Positions 8,166 through 17,461 of a DNA stretch of 64,000 nt are shown here, in pieces. Location: NCBI RefSeq assembly GCF_031202265.1, contig NZ_CP100604.1, positions 8,166,501 through 8,230,500 of the forward strand, read 5' to 3'. Positions within the stretch are counted from its first letter, which is position 1. The number at the start of each line of letters is the position of its first letter. The position numbers and the translations under genes are program-made. The notes under the pieces were generated by a model. That model was not told the origin of the DNA and searched no databases. It saw only the letters and a list, made by a program, of their open reading frames with translations. Origin of the DNA: Bradyrhizobium sp. Ash2021 (GTDB lineage Bacteria; Pseudomonadota; Alphaproteobacteria; Rhizobiales; Xanthobacteraceae).

Positions 8166-9264
8166 CCCTGTGTGTACCGACAACTTAAACGCGGGCGTAG
8201 CGGTGATGAAGTCCGCCCAGGATGGCGCGTGAACTGATCACACCGGTTCGCTGAACCGGGCGAGAAACCGGCGCATCCTTGTTCAAGGATCGATGGTTTC
8301 TGTCGCAATTGTAATAGCCGGCGTAGGATTTCAGAATTCGGCGCAGATGCGCCTCGCCCAAGATAATGATGTTGTCGACACATTCACGCCGGATCGATCC
8401 GATCAGCCGTTCGGCAAAGCCATTCAGCCATGGCGAGGCGGGTGTAATGGGCCTGTCCCGGATCCCCATAGCGCGCAATCGGCGTGTGACGACCGCACCA
8501 TAGATGCGATCCCGGTCGCGGATCATGTAGCGCGGAGCTTCATTCCACGGGAATGCTTCTGTGATCTGGCGCGCAACCCATTCCGCGGTCGGATGTGTTG
8601 TGACGCTGATCCAGACCAGCTCTCTGCGATCGAGCCGCACTATGATGTAGGCGTAGAGCAGGTCGAAGCCAATGGTCGGGATAACGAACAGGTCCATGGC
8701 GGCAATATCTTGAGCATGATTACGCAGAAAGGTGCGCCATCCCTGGCTTGGCGGCCCGGGTCGCTTGACCATGTATTTGGCGACACTCGACTGCGCGACT
8801 TCAAACCCGAGCTTGAGCAGCTCACCGTGAATGCGTGGCGCCCCCCAAAACGGGTTCTCCATGCTCATTAGCCGGATCAGCGCGCGCAGCTCCGCGTCGA
8901 TTTGTGGCCGCCCTCCCCGTCGACGCGATTTCCAACGCCAGTAGCAGCGAAAGCCGGCCCAGTGCCAACGCACGAGCGTCTCGGGCCAAATGATTGTGAG
9001 AACCTGCAGGATTGATGGAAACCAGCGATATAGCTGGATAAAGAACCAGCGATCATTGTTCGTGAGCCGGACGCGACCATGCAGCCTACGCTTCAAGACA
9101 CCCAACTGATGTCGAAGCACCGCGTTCTCAGCTTCAAGCCGCAACTTCGACTTGAATGGCGAGGCCAGGATGGCCAGTACAAAGTAGGCCAGCGCGATCA
9201 TTGCGCCAACTTAGCCGATTCTATCGCTCAAGAACTCGGGATAAGGTTTTCGGTACACACAGGC
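8166..9264 (-). mobile_element. Integrase-core IS element with 14-bp perfect terminal repeats
   Basis: The single transposase gene is enclosed by perfect inverted repeats CCTGTGTGTACCGA (8167-8180) and TCGGTACACACAGG (9250-9263), giving a ~1.1-kb element. A CTT directly outside both ends would be a 3-bp target duplication if one more base is counted in each end. Size, the one-gene layout and the rve-type DDE transposase fit the IS3/IS481 superfamily. Confidence 0.8.
8185..9201 (-). CDS. Integrase-core (rve, DDE) transposase
   Basis: This 338-residue protein has an N-terminal helical DNA-binding part (LEAENAVLRHQLGVLKRR) and a C-terminal rve catalytic core. The DDE residues are likely in AAMDLFVI, MIRDRDRIYG and NGFAERLIGSIRREC, and the strand after the last Glu ends with the typical YNCDRNHRSLNKDAP. 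The gene nearly fills the element defined by the inverted repeats, its stop lying ~20 bp inside the left end. It appears intact, so the element may still move. Confidence 0.88.
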   Translation of the reverse strand: MIALAYFVLAILASPFKSKLRLEAENAVLRHQLGVLKRRLHGRVRLTNNDRWFFIQLYRWFPSILQVLTIIWPETLVRWHWAGFRCYWRWKSRRRGGRPQIDAELRALIRLMSMENPFWGAPRIHGELLKLGFEVAQSSVAKYMVKRPGPPSQGWRTFLRNHAQDIAAMDLFVIPTIGFDLLYAYIIVRLDRRELVWISVTTHPTAEWVARQITEAFPWNEAPRYMIRDRDRIYGAVVTRRLRAMGIRDRPITPASPWLNGFAERLIGSIRRECVDNIIILGEAHLRRILKSYAGYYNCDRNHRSLNKDAPVSRPVQRTGVISSRAILGGLHHRYARV

Positions 9265-9282
9265 CTTGGTGGACAGAACATG

Positions 9283-9496
9283 ACTTGATGATCGCTGATC
9301 GAGTACAACGCGGGCCGTCGCGCTTGCGATCATCGGACCGATTTCGCTGGGACTGGCCCAGATAGCGCGAACCAACTCGGAGGGCCGCCGCTGGATGGCT
9401 GCCAAGGTCGGTGAAGGATCTGGCTTGGGTGTTATGAAGCTCCTTCATGCAGTGGGTGCTGAAAGATCATTTGGCTCAAGCGCTTTCAGGGCCTAG
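9283..9496. repeat. Dispersed ~210-bp repeat, copy 1
   Basis: This segment matches 20794-21000 over its length with scattered changes: both contain TTGATGATCGCTGATCGAGT, GATCATCGGACCGATTTC, AGATAGCGCGAACC, and end with TCAAGCGCTTTCAGGGCCTA. It is not coding in either place. Its copy here starts about 20 bp outside the right end of the IS element at 8166-9264; the second copy follows LysR copy 2. Confidence 0.75.
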
Positions 9497-9790
9497 GTGT
9501 TTCCGAGTTAAGGAGGGCATCTGGAGTTCCGGGTCGAGCCGGAGATTCCCGCGGACGACCGACGAACCGCTACCGGAACGTATAAGCCGAAAAACTCCGA
9601 CAACTTCAGCGACTGAACTGCATGTTGGTCGTTGATGCGTCGAAGCGTCCACTGGCCCGAAGGAGCTTCGACATCCAGCCCGCTCACCGTTACCCGCGGT
9701 GGGCGGGATTCTTTTTGCGAAACCGAACAGCACCTCACCACCGCGCCGATTCGCGTTGAGCGGAGTTTACGGTCCATGGTGGAAGGCAAC

Positions 9791-9844
9791 ATGATCAAAA
9801 ATACGGAAACGACAGGCTTCGACAATGCCTGTTCGAGCGGATGA
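9791..9844 (+). pseudogene. Truncated phasin-like gene
   Basis: A ribosome site (GGAAGG) and ATG precede MIKNTETTGFDNACSSG, which mirrors the start of the phasin-like protein at 5414 (MPQNVETTCLNATLFERM). At the DNA level GTTCGAGCGGATG and GACATGC continue the match in a shifted frame up to ~9852, where a different repeat (9853-9950) takes over. The gene was cut at this junction. Confidence 0.6.
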
Positions 9845-9852
9845 CAGACATG

Positions 9853-9950
9853 CCTTCGGACGGAGATCGCGCTGTCATGAACGATATCGATGACGATCGT
9901 GACGAATTGGCATTCGCAAAACTCGATCTCGCGCGCTATCTCAGCATGCC
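9853..9950. repeat. 98-bp leader repeat, copy B
   Basis: Nearly identical to 26373-26470 (same length, seven or so changes), including CTGTCATGAACGATATCGAT and GACGATCGTGACGAATTG. A weaker version precedes the zinc-ribbon gene at 7601. At 26373 it leads into a zinc-ribbon gene, but here it is joined to the end of a hydrolase gene, so this is a recombination junction. It may be the 5' region of the zinc-ribbon gene rather than an independent element. Confidence 0.7.
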
Positions 9951-10063
9951 GTGCTCTTCTCATCGAAGGCGCCGGCCATTGGGTGCAGCAGGAACAGCCG
10001 CAGCAGGTCAGTCACTTGCTGTTGCAATTCGTGAAGCAGGCCGGAGAGCGCGAGAACCGGTGA
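9950..10063 (+). pseudogene. Alpha/beta-hydrolase C-terminal fragment
   Basis: One frame reads RALLIEGAGHWVQQEQPQQV then SHLLLQFVKQAGERENR and stops. This is the typical end of an alpha/beta hydrolase, with the catalytic His in EGAGHWVQQE, as in epoxide hydrolases and haloalkane dehalogenases. The rest of the gene is missing and the fragment starts exactly where the upstream leader repeat ends. A hairpin terminator overlaps the stop codon, so the original gene end is preserved. Confidence 0.7.
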
Positions 10064-10080
10064 GTTCATCACCGGTTCTT
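10053..10080 (+). terminator. Rho-independent terminator of the lost hydrolase gene
   Basis: AGAACCGGTGA and TCACCGGTTCT form a perfect 11-bp stem around a 5-base loop, followed by a short TTTAT tail. It overlaps the stop codon of the hydrolase remnant. Confidence 0.75.
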
Positions 10081-10182
10081 TATCAGTCTGACATCATGGC
10101 GAGGTTGTCGCAGGAACCATCTTTCGATGGCAGCCTTGCCGAAATCGGGCAATGCGCACTGCAACATCAATTGGAGGAATAA

Positions 10183-10584
<402 letters not shown>

Positions 10585-10614
10585 ACGAGCGTAGTCGCGC
10601 CCATCGGTGATGAA

Positions 10615-10641
10615 CAAACAGGACCTTAGGGGTCCTGTTTG
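10615..10641. terminator. Bidirectional hairpin terminator
   Basis: CAAACAGGACC and GGTCCTGTTTG form an 11-bp perfect stem around a 5-base loop. It lies between the convergent His-rich gene and the gene at 10654-11376 and has T-rich sequence on both sides, so it can serve both. Confidence 0.8.
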
Positions 10642-10653
10642 CTTGTGGGCTGC

Positions 10654-11376
10654 TCAGTCCTGGCGGGCTTTTTCCTTCGCCGCGCGATGAAGATGCCGAT
10701 AGGTGCCGTCGAACACGGTGTCTGTCGAGGAGGTCCATTCGGTCCCGGCCGATAGCGTCGGCCGGCTATGATAGATGCGCCGCGCCTGCAGTTCGCGCTC
10801 GGCCGATTCCTCCTCGCCCATCTTCTCGAGCTCGAAGGAAGCTTCCTCCGGGATCACGATGATCTGCGCCAACGGCTCGTTCGACCTGAAAATGTGGGTG
10901 CGGCCCTCGGCGGGCGCTTTGAAGACGCAAAAGAACATCATCGGCCACCAGTTGCGTATCAGCGCCGGCACCGCGATCGGCACGGTGTCGGTGCGGTCGG
11001 TATAAAACCGCGGGTGAGGTTCGGTCCTGATCGCCATGCCCTTCTCGACCTTGAGATCGAGAAGGATCTGGTAGGTGTAAAAATGGTCGCCGAAGTTGCG
11101 GAACGGCGGCCAGTGCACGCCTCCCTCGGGCGGCGGTCCCCAATCTCCCTCCATGATCAAATGGCCGTCTTTGGTGCTGACGTGCAGTTCGTTGTCATAG
11201 GGATAAAACAATTCGATCCCGTATTGCGCGCCTTCCGAAAACGGAACGCAATGCCACACCTGTTCGCGCGAACCATCGGCGCGTGGTTCGCGCTTGCCTG
11301 CCCATCCGGGAATCTCGAGCTTGGTCCGGCGCGGCGCCAGCCGCGGATCGTTCAAGCGGTATTTGACCTTGTCCAT
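10654..11376 (-). CDS. Conserved hypothetical protein (DUF6065-like)
   Basis: This 240-residue soluble protein starts MDKVKYRLND after GGGAGA. It is rich in Trp, Tyr and Phe (FYPYDNELHV, WPPFRNFGDHFYTYQ, IRNWWPMMFFCVFKAP) and resembles the DUF6065 family of cupin-sized, uncharacterised proteins, often annotated only as hypothetical. No catalytic motif is evident. The C-terminal half is highly charged (EKMGEEESAERELQARRIYHS). It stands alone and converges on the His-rich gene across a shared terminator. Family assignment is from memory and moderate. Confidence 0.7.
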   Translation of the reverse strand: MDKVKYRLNDPRLAPRRTKLEIPGWAGKREPRADGSREQVWHCVPFSEGAQYGIELFYPYDNELHVSTKDGHLIMEGDWGPPPEGGVHWPPFRNFGDHFYTYQILLDLKVEKGMAIRTEPHPRFYTDRTDTVPIAVPALIRNWWPMMFFCVFKAPAEGRTHIFRSNEPLAQIIVIPEEASFELEKMGEEESAERELQARRIYHSRPTLSAGTEWTSSTDTVFDGTYRHLHRAAKEKARQD

Positions 11377-11603
11377 GGAATCTCCCGGTTGATGCTCGGA
11401 GCGATAGGAACTCGAACGGACGCCAGCCGTAACGGTTCCAAATCGCGGGATTTGCAGGGTAATGGAGAAACTATCCGACTTTCTGCCGCAGCGAATTGAC
11501 CCCGCCCCATCGACCCTCTGGGTCGCTCATCTCTCGCATCCCTGAATTTATCTGACAGATAGCCCGCCGGCGTGAACCGGCGGGGTCTTTTCAGGCCAGC
11601 ATA

Positions 11604-12017
11604 TTATCCGCAGATCTGGACCGGTCGAACCCGCCAGCCGTGGCGGGTATGCACGCGGCGACGGACAACGTAGCAACCGCCGTCATCATAGTAGTCGTCA
11701 TCGTATGAGTAAGGATAGTATCCGTCATAGTAGCCGTAGGATCCGAGGCCGAACCCTACAAACGCACGTCGGTGAAATCCGCGGTGAAATCCTCCGCGAA
11801 ACCCTCCACCGTGAAAGCCACGGCTCGCGAAACCTCCATGAAAGCCGCCACCGCGGAAGCCTCCTCCACCACCAAATCCACCGCCATGGAAGCCTCCTCC
11901 GCCAAAGCCGCCTCCGTGACCGCCGCCACCTCCGCCACCACGAGCGAATGCCGCAGTTGGTTGAGCCAAGCCGACCGCTGCCAGTGCGAACAAGGCTATA
12001 ATCGTTCTCCGCATCAT
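11604..12017 (-). CDS. Glycine-rich secreted protein
   Basis: This 137-residue protein has a signal peptide ending ...TAAFA followed by ~60 residues made of GGG, GGFHGG and GGGFRGG units, and a C-terminal part rich in Tyr/Asp (SYGYYDGYYPYSYDDDYYDD) ending with a small Cys pair (GGCYVVRRR and VQICG). The start is supported by GGGAG eight bases upstream. Similar Gly-rich exported proteins are common in Bradyrhizobium and have no firm function; a surface or matrix role is a guess. Confidence 0.75.
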   Translation of the reverse strand: MMRRTIIALFALAAVGLAQPTAAFARGGGGGGGHGGGFGGGGFHGGGFGGGGGFRGGGFHGGFASRGFHGGGFRGGFHRGFHRRAFVGFGLGSYGYYDGYYPYSYDDDYYDDGGCYVVRRRVHTRHGWRVRPVQICG

Positions 12018-12184
12018 GCTTACTCCCTTGGGACGACATCGCTACCCGAGGATAGAACACTTTTGCAGCGGGATTATTCGGCGATCAGACAGCGTTCGCA
12101 GTAAACTGACCGTGAGCCAGCGGCCTACTGATCATCGGCGGCGGCGTAAGAGTGCTGCGACTGATCGACTGACTATTTCCAACA

Positions 12185-12211
12185 AGAAAAAACCGCCGGC
12201 GTGAACCGGCG
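12185..12211 (-). terminator. Hairpin terminator after the 12282-12557 gene
   Basis: On the minus strand CGCCGG-TTCACG-CCGGCG is followed by a run of T residues. It lies ~70 bp after the stop codon of the minus-strand gene. The same stem-loop core (CCGCCGGCGTGAACCGGCGG) recurs at 11563-11584 with a plus-strand T tract. Confidence 0.75.
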
Positions 12212-12281
12212 AATCTGTGCTATGAATGAACCCGATCAAACAACGGGGTTCGATCATGGCGGCATTCATCCTCAACGCGAT

Positions 12282-12557
12282 TTACCGCCAATTTCTCAGA
12301 AGCTCGCGCTGCCCGGAATGCGCAAGCACCAGCTCCTTCGCTGATTGGCAGCCGATGAAACGAGGATCTGGCCCCTCGTGCAGTTCTGTCAAATACGCCA
12401 GGCCGTAGATCGTGAGCTGCTCGGCATCATGCTGGCCAGCAGACGCGAGGTTTTCAATATATCGGCTAATTTTTTGCCTTGAATCCGCAGTTCGCTCGGC
12501 ATCAAGGGGGCGCATCGATTGGTAGGCGTTCAAAATACGTTCAACCACGTCATTCAT
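12282..12557 (-). CDS. Small hypothetical protein
   Basis: This 91-residue protein starts MNDVVERILNAY after GGAG at seven bases. It is mostly helical (ERTADSRQKISRYIENLASAG, split by composition, then AEQLTIYGLAYLTELHEG) and has one Cys. No signal peptide or membrane segment. It has its own terminator. I do not recognise a named family; such short acidic helical proteins are frequent in Bradyrhizobium. Confidence 0.6.
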   Translation of the reverse strand: MNDVVERILNAYQSMRPLDAERTADSRQKISRYIENLASAGQHDAEQLTIYGLAYLTELHEGPDPRFIGCQSAKELVLAHSGQRELLRNWR

Positions 12558-12788
12558 CGCAAAACTCCAAAAAAAACGCACTGCAATAGCCGCAGTGCAT
12601 CATCTCGGATTTTGGCCGTCAACCCCACCGGAACACCGAGGCGCGGACCTGAGCCCGCGCCCCCTTGCTGGCCGTTACAGCTTGAGTCGCCTCGAGCCGA
12701 GGGTGGCCGGCCACGGGTCAGGGCACGCTTGTCGGCGTTCGTCTGCAGCCCGACCAGCTTGATGATCTGGATAGTTAGACAAAGAAGC

Positions 12789-12863
12789 ATGCGCCCGACC
12801 TATCCCGCCCCGAACCCCATCCGCCGCCTGGTCGAGCTCGGGCTGAAGGCGAAGGGAAAATGA
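12789..12863 (+). CDS. Very small basic protein
   Basis: A 24-residue frame, MRPTYPAPNPIRRLVELGLK plus AKGK, follows AAAGAAG at one base. Its Pro-rich start and basic amphipathic end look selected rather than random, but its size makes the call uncertain. The next small frame starts 5 bp after its stop. Confidence 0.35.
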   Translation: MRPTYPAPNPIRRLVELGLKAKGK

Positions 12864-12867
12864 AGCA

Positions 12868-12984
12868 GTGCGCTGGCTTGGCGGCATTTTTGTATTGGCC
12901 GTAATCGCCATAACGTTTGCGATTTATTCGGATATCGCCATGACGCGTTGTGCAGCTGGATCGTTCTTTGCCGTGCTTGGTTAG
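12868..12984 (+). CDS. Putative 38-residue single-pass membrane protein
   Basis: A GTG start gives VRWLGGIFVLAVIAITFAIY followed by SDIAMTRCAAGSFFAVLG. One hydrophobic helix is clear. The ribosome site is weak (GGGA at 11 bases). It lies directly after the previous small frame. Confidence 0.35.
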   Translation: MRWLGGIFVLAVIAITFAIYSDIAMTRCAAGSFFAVLG

Positions 12985-13177
12985 TGCACCGCTTATCGAT
13001 AATGCCCCGCCATGACTCCAGGATCGCCGCTGGTGCGTCTTTGCCCGCAAGGCTGTCCGGCACCGGCCACCGCGAGAAACGAATCCTGAGGGCTGGGCAG
13101 GTGGCAAGGATTGGCCGCGTCACGGGGGAGCGGGCATCGATCGCGCACCGACCAGTTGCTCACGGTCAGGTCGCGCG

Positions 13178-13258
13178 GGCTCTTGATGAGCCACTTTCAT
13201 AATGCTGCTGATAAACGAGCATTATCCGCGACCGTGTTGCGCGCCGTATGTTTGCCGG
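13178..13258. repeat. Dispersed ~80-bp repeat, copy 1
   Basis: TTTCATAATGCTGCTGATAA and ACGAGCATTATCCG with flanking bases match 25969-26050. In both places an ATG opens a peptide beginning MxxFHNAADKRALS and TVLRA, so the repeat may be a coding start shared by two genes or a conserved promoter region. Confidence 0.65.
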
Positions 13259-13440
13259 AAACGCGGGAGGTACACATTTTCAATATCGTAAGGCGCCGGG
13301 ATTTCATGCTCGGGCAAGATGTGCCGACGAAGCAAGAGGCCGAAAAAGCCCGCGACGAATACGGCGGAGAATACGTCGTGGTTCAGGCCCTTGAAGAAGA
13401 TCAGCACCCAGAGTTGCCGCCGGTTCCGGTCGGGAAGTAG
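13186..13440 (+). CDS. Small hypothetical protein
   Basis: This 84-residue frame has a plausible soluble C-terminal half (DVPTKQEAEKARDEYGGEY then VVVQALEEDQHPELPPVPVGK). The N-terminal 25 residues come from the repeat shared with 25969-26050, so the true start could be later, near GGGAGG at ~13264. No family recognised. Confidence 0.45.
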   Translation: MSHFHNAADKRALSATVLRAVCLPETREVHIFNIVRRRDFMLGQDVPTKQEAEKARDEYGGEYVVVQALEEDQHPELPPVPVGK

Positions 13441-13535
13441 CTGTGCGATCCGAGGGTGCCAGCAAGCCCTCACGGGCGGCTTTCGCCCACCCGCAACCTA
13501 CGATAGTCTGCTGCAAAGCTGGCGGGGAGCAGGTT

Positions 13536-13777
13536 ATGGAAGACTGGACAAAGAGATCGGACGAGGAAGTTTTTTCAAAAGTTGAGAGCAGCCCGACTCG
13601 CAAGCATCCTATTGGCGAGACATCGAAATTAAGCGTCGGGTTTATCTGCTCCAAAAGCAACTGCTCCATGCTCAGATTGATGCCGTAGAAACGCAGAAGG
13701 CGGCTACGACCGAGGCCGTGAAACAATCGACCTTTATGCTCTACTCGACGATCGACAATGGGCGCTCCGGCCCGTGA
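13536..13777 (+). pseudogene. Frameshifted small hypothetical gene
   Basis: The first frame reads MEDWTKRSDEEVFSKVESS. After ~13590 coding continues in another frame as QPDSQASYWRDIEIKRRVYL, then LQKQLLHAQIDAVETQKAAT and KQSTFMLYSTI. The second part has the helix-rich, membrane-proximal look of a small rhizobial protein family whose members continue into a membrane segment, which is absent here. One indel and a truncated end make it a probable pseudogene. Confidence 0.55.
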
Positions 13778-13990
13778 AAGAGAACGGCAATTTGAGAGGC
13801 ATCGCGATTTGATCGAACGCATGGCATCCGATGTTTGGGACACCGCCAACGGGGTTAGTCTGGTCAGTATCTCCGTAGAGCACATCCGTTTCGCTTGATT
13901 CTACAAGGGCAATTCTCGTGACAAAAGACGGGACGCACGGCAAGCTGCCTGAATGGCAAAGACGCTCGTCGGTTTGGGCTACAGCAATAT

Positions 13991-14260
13991 TCATGGCTCA
14001 GCCCGCCCTCTTTCGAGGCAGGCGATCATTTTTTGTGTTATCGAGAGCCTGTTGATGCAGGTAACCGCGGAGGTGCAAAGCAATGGCACGCGCACCAAAC
14101 CGACATCGAGCGTTCCCTCCTCAACACTTCGGACGATGCTGATCGAAGTTGCTTCCCGCAAGTCAAGTTCGACACCCGGATATTCAGATCGAAATTGGGA
14201 AAGCAACCTCTGAAGCATTCCATAGGTAGTCGAGCCAACAAAACCGATGTGCAGGATGCC
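13991..14260 (-). pseudogene. LysR effector-domain fragment next to the RND pump
   Basis: Read on the minus strand, ILHIGFVGSTTYGMLQRLL, SQFRSEYPGVELDLREATS and EEGTLDVGLVRVP are the start of a BenM/CatM-type LysR effector-binding domain. The DNA-binding half and the end are missing. It lies just downstream of the RND transporter gene and may be what remains of the pump's regulator. Confidence 0.65.
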
Positions 14261-14309
14261 TCCGGTCCCACAGTGGGCTCCCTTCGCCGGCCTCAGCTAA
14301 AGCTTGAGC

Positions 14310-17300
14310 CTATTCGGCGGGGCTTGAATGACGTTTTTCTTTTCGAGCGAACATCTCTCCCGACCGCTCGTGCAATCTCTGCCAGGTGACATACAGCATC
14401 GGAATCATGAAAACTCCGATAGTGCTTGCCGCGATCATGCCAACGAAGACCGGCGTACTCACATCATGTCGTGCAATTTCGGACGCGCCTTTCGCCCAGA
14501 CGAGCGGCAACAGGCCGAGAATGAATGCGATTGATGTCATCATCACCGCCCGGAAACGCATTCTCGCTCCCAATGCCGCGGCTTCCTCGATACTCACGCC
14601 CTGCTCGCGCTGCTCCTTGGCAAATTCGACGATCAGGATGCCATTCTTTGCCGCGAGCGCAATCAGAACAACCAAGCCAATCTGCGCATAGAGGTCCAGG
14701 GTCAGTTTTGCAGTCATAACGCCTGCAACTGCACCGAGGACGCCGACGACCACCGACAGTAGGACCGGCACGGGAATGATCCAGCTTTCGTACAAAGCGA
14801 CCAGGAACAGAAAGGCGAACAACAGTGCGAGCCCAAGGATTATCCCAGTCTGTCCGGCCGCCCTCTGCTCTTGGAATGCTGTGCCCGTCCACTCATAGGA
14901 GTAACCGGGCGGGAGCGTTTTCGCCGCGACTTCCGCCATTGCAGCAATGGCAGTGCCGGACGCAACGCCCGGAGCAGGTCCGCCGTTAATCGTCACCGAA
15001 CGGTAGTTGTTGTAGCGCGTTAACACTTGAGGCCCCGTGACAGTACGAAGCGCGGCAATGGACTGCAGCGGCACCATCGTGCCTTGAGCATTGCGGATAT
15101 GGATATTCCAGAACGCCGAGTTATCCCGCCTATTCTCCGCTTCACCTTGCAGGTTGACTTGCCAGGTGCGTCCAAACAGATTGAAGTTATTGATGAAGAA
15201 CCCTCCTAGCGTCGCCTGCAAGGTGGTGAAGACGTCGCTAACGTTCAACCCGAGGGATTGAGCTTTCTCGCGATCGATGTCCAGATTAAGCGATGGTGCA
15301 TTTGCGGTGTATGTCGAAAACACCCGCGCGAGACGTGGGTCTCGGTTGGCTGCGGCGAGGAGTCCCTGTACCACGCTTGCCATGGAGGCAGGATCAGCGC
15401 CCTCCAGATTTTCCAACTGGAATTCAAAACCTCCGCTGGTCGATAGGCCTATCACAGGCGGCAGATTGAAGGGAAAGACGATCGCCGTGCGGATCTGCTG
15501 CGCTGCGCTAAACAACTGCGCGATCGACGCCTGCACGGAATCGGCAGTCTTCGTGCGATCCTCGAAGGGTCGCATTTTCGCGACCAAGAATGCATTATTG
15601 CTTGCCGAGTAGCTGTCGAGCAGCGAGTAACCCACGATCGAGATCGTATCCTGTACCTGCGGCATGGTTTTGATCAGGTTCTCGACCTGCTTCACGATTT
15701 CGGTCGTGCGATTGACCGAAGCGCCGTCGGGCAATTGTACATTGACGAAGAACACGCCCTGATCCTCCTCGGGCAGAAATCCCGTCGGAGTCAGTCGCAC
15801 GACACCGAAGATGCCTAGGCCAAAGAAGGCAACAAGGACGAGTGAAAGGGCCGAGAAACGCAACAGCCGGTGCACAATCAAACTGTATCCGTCGCGTACG
15901 TGATCTATGCCCCGGCCGATACGTCCCAGGATACCGCGTCGCGCTCCGGAGTGCCGCAGGAAGACGCCGCACAGGGCCGGAGAGAGCGTCAGCGCATTGA
16001 TGGCCGAGATCACCATTGCCGCACTGATTGTAACCGCAAACTGCCTGAACAACGCGCCCGAAATGCCTGGAATAAAGCCGACCGGAACGAAAACCGACAA
16101 CAACACCAATGTAATCGCGATAATCGGTGCGGTGACCTGCTCCATCGCCTTCTTGGTGGCGTCCGCGACCGGAAGGTCCGGCTCCTCCTCCATCACGCGC
16201 TCGACATTTTCGACAACAACAATCGCGTCATCGACGACAATGCCAATCGCCAGCACCAATGCGAGCAGTGAGACAGTATTAGCCGAATAACCCAACGCCA
16301 ACATGACCGCGAAAGCGCCAACAAGACTGACAGGCACGGCGATGACCGGCACAATGGTGGCGCGAACATTGCCGAGAAAGAGGAACACTACGATTGCAAC
16401 GAGAACGAACGCTTCGAGCAAGGTCTTGATGACTTCACGTATGGTGTCGGTCACGAAAAGAGTCGAGTCGTAAACGGCACGAACCTTCAATCCCTCGGGA
16501 AAGCGCGCACCCACCTTGTTGAGTGTTGCTTCCACGCCATTCGCGGTCTCGATGGCATTTGCCCCGGGAGCCAGGTAGATGCCAATTCCAACGGCCGGCG
16601 AGCCGTTAAGCCGGCTATCGGAATCATCGTTCTGGGCCCCCATCTCGACGCGTGCCACATCCCGCACGCGGAGCACCGAGCCATTCGCGCTGGCACGAAT
16701 CACGATATTGCCGAACTCATCAGGCGTCGTCAGACGTCCCTGTGTCTGCACATTCATCTGGAATTGTTGATCGGCGGGGACCGGGCGCGCACCAATCCGG
16801 CCGACCGCTGCCTGAATATTCTGTGCCTGAACAGCACGGACGACATCCGATGGCGAAAGCCCGAGGCTTGTCAGCCGCGACACGTCAAACCAGATTCGCA
16901 TCGAATAATTTAGGCGTCCAAACAGACTGGCCTGCCCAACGCCTGGTGTCCGCGACAATTCGTCGAGAACATTGATGACGGCATAGTTTGTAATGAACAA
17001 CGGATCGAACTTGCTATCGTCGCCATAAAGCAGCACGAACTGCAGGATCGACGACGATTTCTTTTGGACCGTAAGCCCCTGGGCTTGAACTTCAGGCGGT
17101 AACTGCGCAAGGGCGGTCTGCACCCGGTTATTGACGTTGACGGTGTCGATATTGGGATCGGTTCCGAGCTCAAAGCTAACGGTGAGTGTATAAGTGCCGT
17201 CGGCGCCGCTACTGCTCTTCATGTAGAGCATCTTGTCTACGCCGACGATCTGGGCTTCGAGCGGCTGAGCCACGGTCGCTTCCAACACCGCAGCGGAGGC

Positions 17301-17456
17301 CCCCGGATAATTCGCGGTGACCTGCACCTGAGGCGGTACGATGTCGGGCAATTGTGCGATCGGAATGCGCGACAGTGCCAGCAAACCGGCGAGCGTCGTA
17401 ACGATGGCGATGACGATGGCAAGCCGGGGCCGATCGATAAAAACAGACGAAATCAT
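14310..17456 (-). CDS. RND multidrug efflux permease (HAE1 family)
   Basis: This 1048-residue protein matches AcrB/MexB-type pumps in length and layout: a first helix ([19 protein letters not shown]), a porter domain, helices 2-6 with the proton-relay Asp pair in [20 protein letters not shown], a second porter domain, and the last helix bundle ([20 protein letters not shown]). It exports hydrophobic drugs or solvents from the inner membrane and periplasm in exchange for protons. It is 5 bp downstream of its adaptor gene. No outer-membrane channel gene is adjacent, so the pump must borrow one. Confidence 0.96.
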   Translation of the reverse strand: MISSVFIDRPRLAIVIAIVTTLAGLLALSRIPIAQLPDIVPPQVQVTANYPGASAAVLEATVAQPLEAQIVGVDKMLYMKSSSGADGTYTLTVSFELGTDPNIDTVNVNNRVQTALAQLPPEVQAQGLTVQKKSSSILQFVLLYGDDSKFDPLFITNYAVINVLDELSRTPGVGQASLFGRLNYSMRIWFDVSRLTSLGLSPSDVVRAVQAQNIQAAVGRIGARPVPADQQFQMNVQTQGRLTTPDEFGNIVIRASANGSVLRVRDVARVEMGAQNDDSDSRLNGSPAVGIGIYLAPGANAIETANGVEATLNKVGARFPEGLKVRAVYDSTLFVTDTIREVIKTLLEAFVLVAIVVFLFLGNVRATIVPVIAVPVSLVGAFAVMLALGYSANTVSLLALVLAIGIVVDDAIVVVENVERVMEEEPDLPVADATKKAMEQVTAPIIAITLVLLSVFVPVGFIPGISGALFRQFAVTISAAMVISAINALTLSPALCGVFLRHSGARRGILGRIGRGIDHVRDGYSLIVHRLLRFSALSLVLVAFFGLGIFGVVRLTPTGFLPEEDQGVFFVNVQLPDGASVNRTTEIVKQVENLIKTMPQVQDTISIVGYSLLDSYSASNNAFLVAKMRPFEDRTKTADSVQASIAQLFSAAQQIRTAIVFPFNLPPVIGLSTSGGFEFQLENLEGADPASMASVVQGLLAAANRDPRLARVFSTYTANAPSLNLDIDREKAQSLGLNVSDVFTTLQATLGGFFINNFNLFGRTWQVNLQGEAENRRDNSAFWNIHIRNAQGTMVPLQSIAALRTVTGPQVLTRYNNYRSVTINGGPAPGVASGTAIAAMAEVAAKTLPPGYSYEWTGTAFQEQRAAGQTGIILGLALLFAFLFLVALYESWIIPVPVLLSVVVGVLGAVAGVMTAKLTLDLYAQIGLVVLIALAAKNGILIVEFAKEQREQGVSIEEAAALGARMRFRAVMMTSIAFILGLLPLVWAKGASEIARHDVSTPVFVGMIAASTIGVFMIPMLYVTWQRLHERSGEMFARKEKRHSSPAE

Positions 17457-17461
17457 GGATC

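Noticed and set aside
10768..11499. 243-codon plus-strand frame
   Set aside because: Antisense of the gene at 10654-11376, which has a better ribosome site, composition and terminator position.
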